From positions 1-60,465 of IMG/VR virus record IMGVR_UViG_3300021964_009736: a DNA stretch of 60,465 nucleotides; one strand, given 5' to 3'. Made by a program: the position numbers and the translations under genes. The DNA is from a virus. Within the stretch, counting starts at the first letter, position 1. Each line of letters starts with the position of its first letter. Of this stretch, positions 59,950 to 60,465 are shown piece after piece. The notes below the pieces were generated by a model. The model made no database searches. It had not been told where the DNA came from and was given only the letters and a program-made list of their open reading frames with translations.

Positions 59950-60333
59950 TTAAGATACTTCTGACTTACCTTTTTCGATAGGAACAACATTAATATGACC
60001 CATTCCTCTATCGGAACTTTGTCCTTCATCTTCTAACATTTGAATAACAATAGTTCTAAACCAAGCATCAACAATTTCTTCGTTTGTTTCGCCTGAATAC
60101 CCTGCATCAAGTAGTTGCTCTATAAACTCATTATTCCAATCAAGTTCAAAGAACCCATTTCTAATATTCTCAGGATTTACTTGGGTATCTAGTACCGCTA
60201 CCCAAGGTTCGCCTGCAGCTGTAGCGGCTTCTTTTTCTGCTTCAAGTGCATCTCTGCGCATTTGTTCCGCTGTATTTTCAGTTTGATCTTCTTTTGTTTC
60301 TTGACCAAACAGTTTGTTAATAAATTTTTTCAT
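59950..60333 (-). CDS. Acidic conserved-looking phage protein, 127 aa
   Basis: Its ATG shares one base with the upstream stop (TAATG). The first 45 residues are helical and rich in Glu/Ala (TKEDQTENTAEQM, RRDALEAEKEAATAA). The rest is beta-alpha (GEPWVAVLDTQV, WFRTIVIQMLEDEG). The repeated acidic stretches suggest a coiled-coil partner or ligand-binding protein. Function unknown. Confidence 0.5.
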   Translation of the reverse strand: MKKFINKLFGQETKEDQTENTAEQMRRDALEAEKEAATAAGEPWVAVLDTQVNPENIRNGFFELDWNNEFIEQLLDAGYSGETNEEIVDAWFRTIVIQMLEDEGQSSDRGMGHINVVPIEKGKSEVS

Positions 60334-60465
60334 TATAATCCACTCTTTCTAATCTTGTCTAAATCGATTTTAGCCTTCATAGCATTTTCGTGTTTTGCAT
60401 TGATGTATTCATCAAGTTCCCCAGGCATTTCCGAATAGGCTGATGTGGAGTCTTGGTGTGAACCT
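60333..60465 (-). CDS. C-terminal part of an unknown protein, cut by the right edge
   Basis: Reading leftward from 60464, 43 codons are open and end at TAA (60335-60333), whose last A is the first base of the next ATG. The visible tail is acidic then basic (GELDEYINAKHENAMK, DLDKIRKSGL). The beginning lies outside the window. No motif is visible. Confidence 0.5.
   Translation of the reverse strand, partial: GSHQDSTSAYSEMPGELDEYINAKHENAMKAKIDLDKIRKSGL

Noticed and set aside
1-60465. tRNA genes, CRISPR arrays, insertion sequences and integrase
   Set aside because: No cloverleaf, direct-repeat array, terminal inverted repeat or recombinase motif was seen. A dedicated scan was not run.

Overview
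The window looks like part of the genome of a marine T4-like myovirus. The DNA is very AT-rich. Genes are packed with ATGA or TAATG stop/start overlaps, several junctions carry a T4-type late promoter octamer (NATAAATA), and the right end holds a T4-family RNase H-like 5' nuclease among small genes of the kind shared by marine T4-like phages. The host cannot be read from the sequence; SAR11 or marine picocyanobacteria would fit the composition. There is no photosynthesis gene, integrase, CRISPR array or tRNA that I can see.

Region 1 (1-20998, plus strand) is a structural module. It holds a giant virion protein open at the left edge (more than 4,560 residues, with repeated propeller, carbohydrate-binding-like and beta-sandwich segments), a small structural protein, three fibre genes that share one N-terminal module (the first ends in a tail-collar domain), and a further structural protein.

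Region 2 (21007-51868) is the striking part: about 31 kb of tailoring enzymes in five blocks of alternating strand. It encodes nine radical SAM proteins of three subfamilies, seven 2-oxoglutarate/Fe(II) oxygenase-like proteins, a flavin-dependent halogenase, at least five glycosyltransferase-like proteins, a nucleotide-sugar dehydrogenase, an SDR oxidoreductase, a methyltransferase, a very small kinase-like protein, an SGNH hydrolase, a minimal ANL (AMP-binding) protein, a possible acetyltransferase and two beta-propeller proteins. A strong sigma70-type promoter (TTGACT-N17-TATAAT) opens the island. The adjacent blocks converge with antisense gene overlaps at 25815-25823, 35915-35935 and 50644-50654, and diverge at 28570-28618 and 42475-42500. 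The enzyme mix resembles a natural-product or RiPP-like pathway. Likely targets are a glycan or a protein, either of the virion (the fibres next door) or of the host surface. The substrate cannot be deduced from sequence.

Region 3 (51915-60465, minus strand) returns to phage core genes: a fibre with an Mtd-like N-terminus, several small conserved-looking proteins, a metallopeptidase/VWA protein beside a MoxR/CobS-type AAA+ ATPase, a cluster of small unknown proteins, the RNase H/FEN-like nuclease, an acidic small protein and a partial gene running off the right edge. Three junctions here carry good sigma70-type promoters whose -35 is TTGACT or TTGACA, and two carry late-type octamers.

No stretch longer than about 110 bases lacks a gene.
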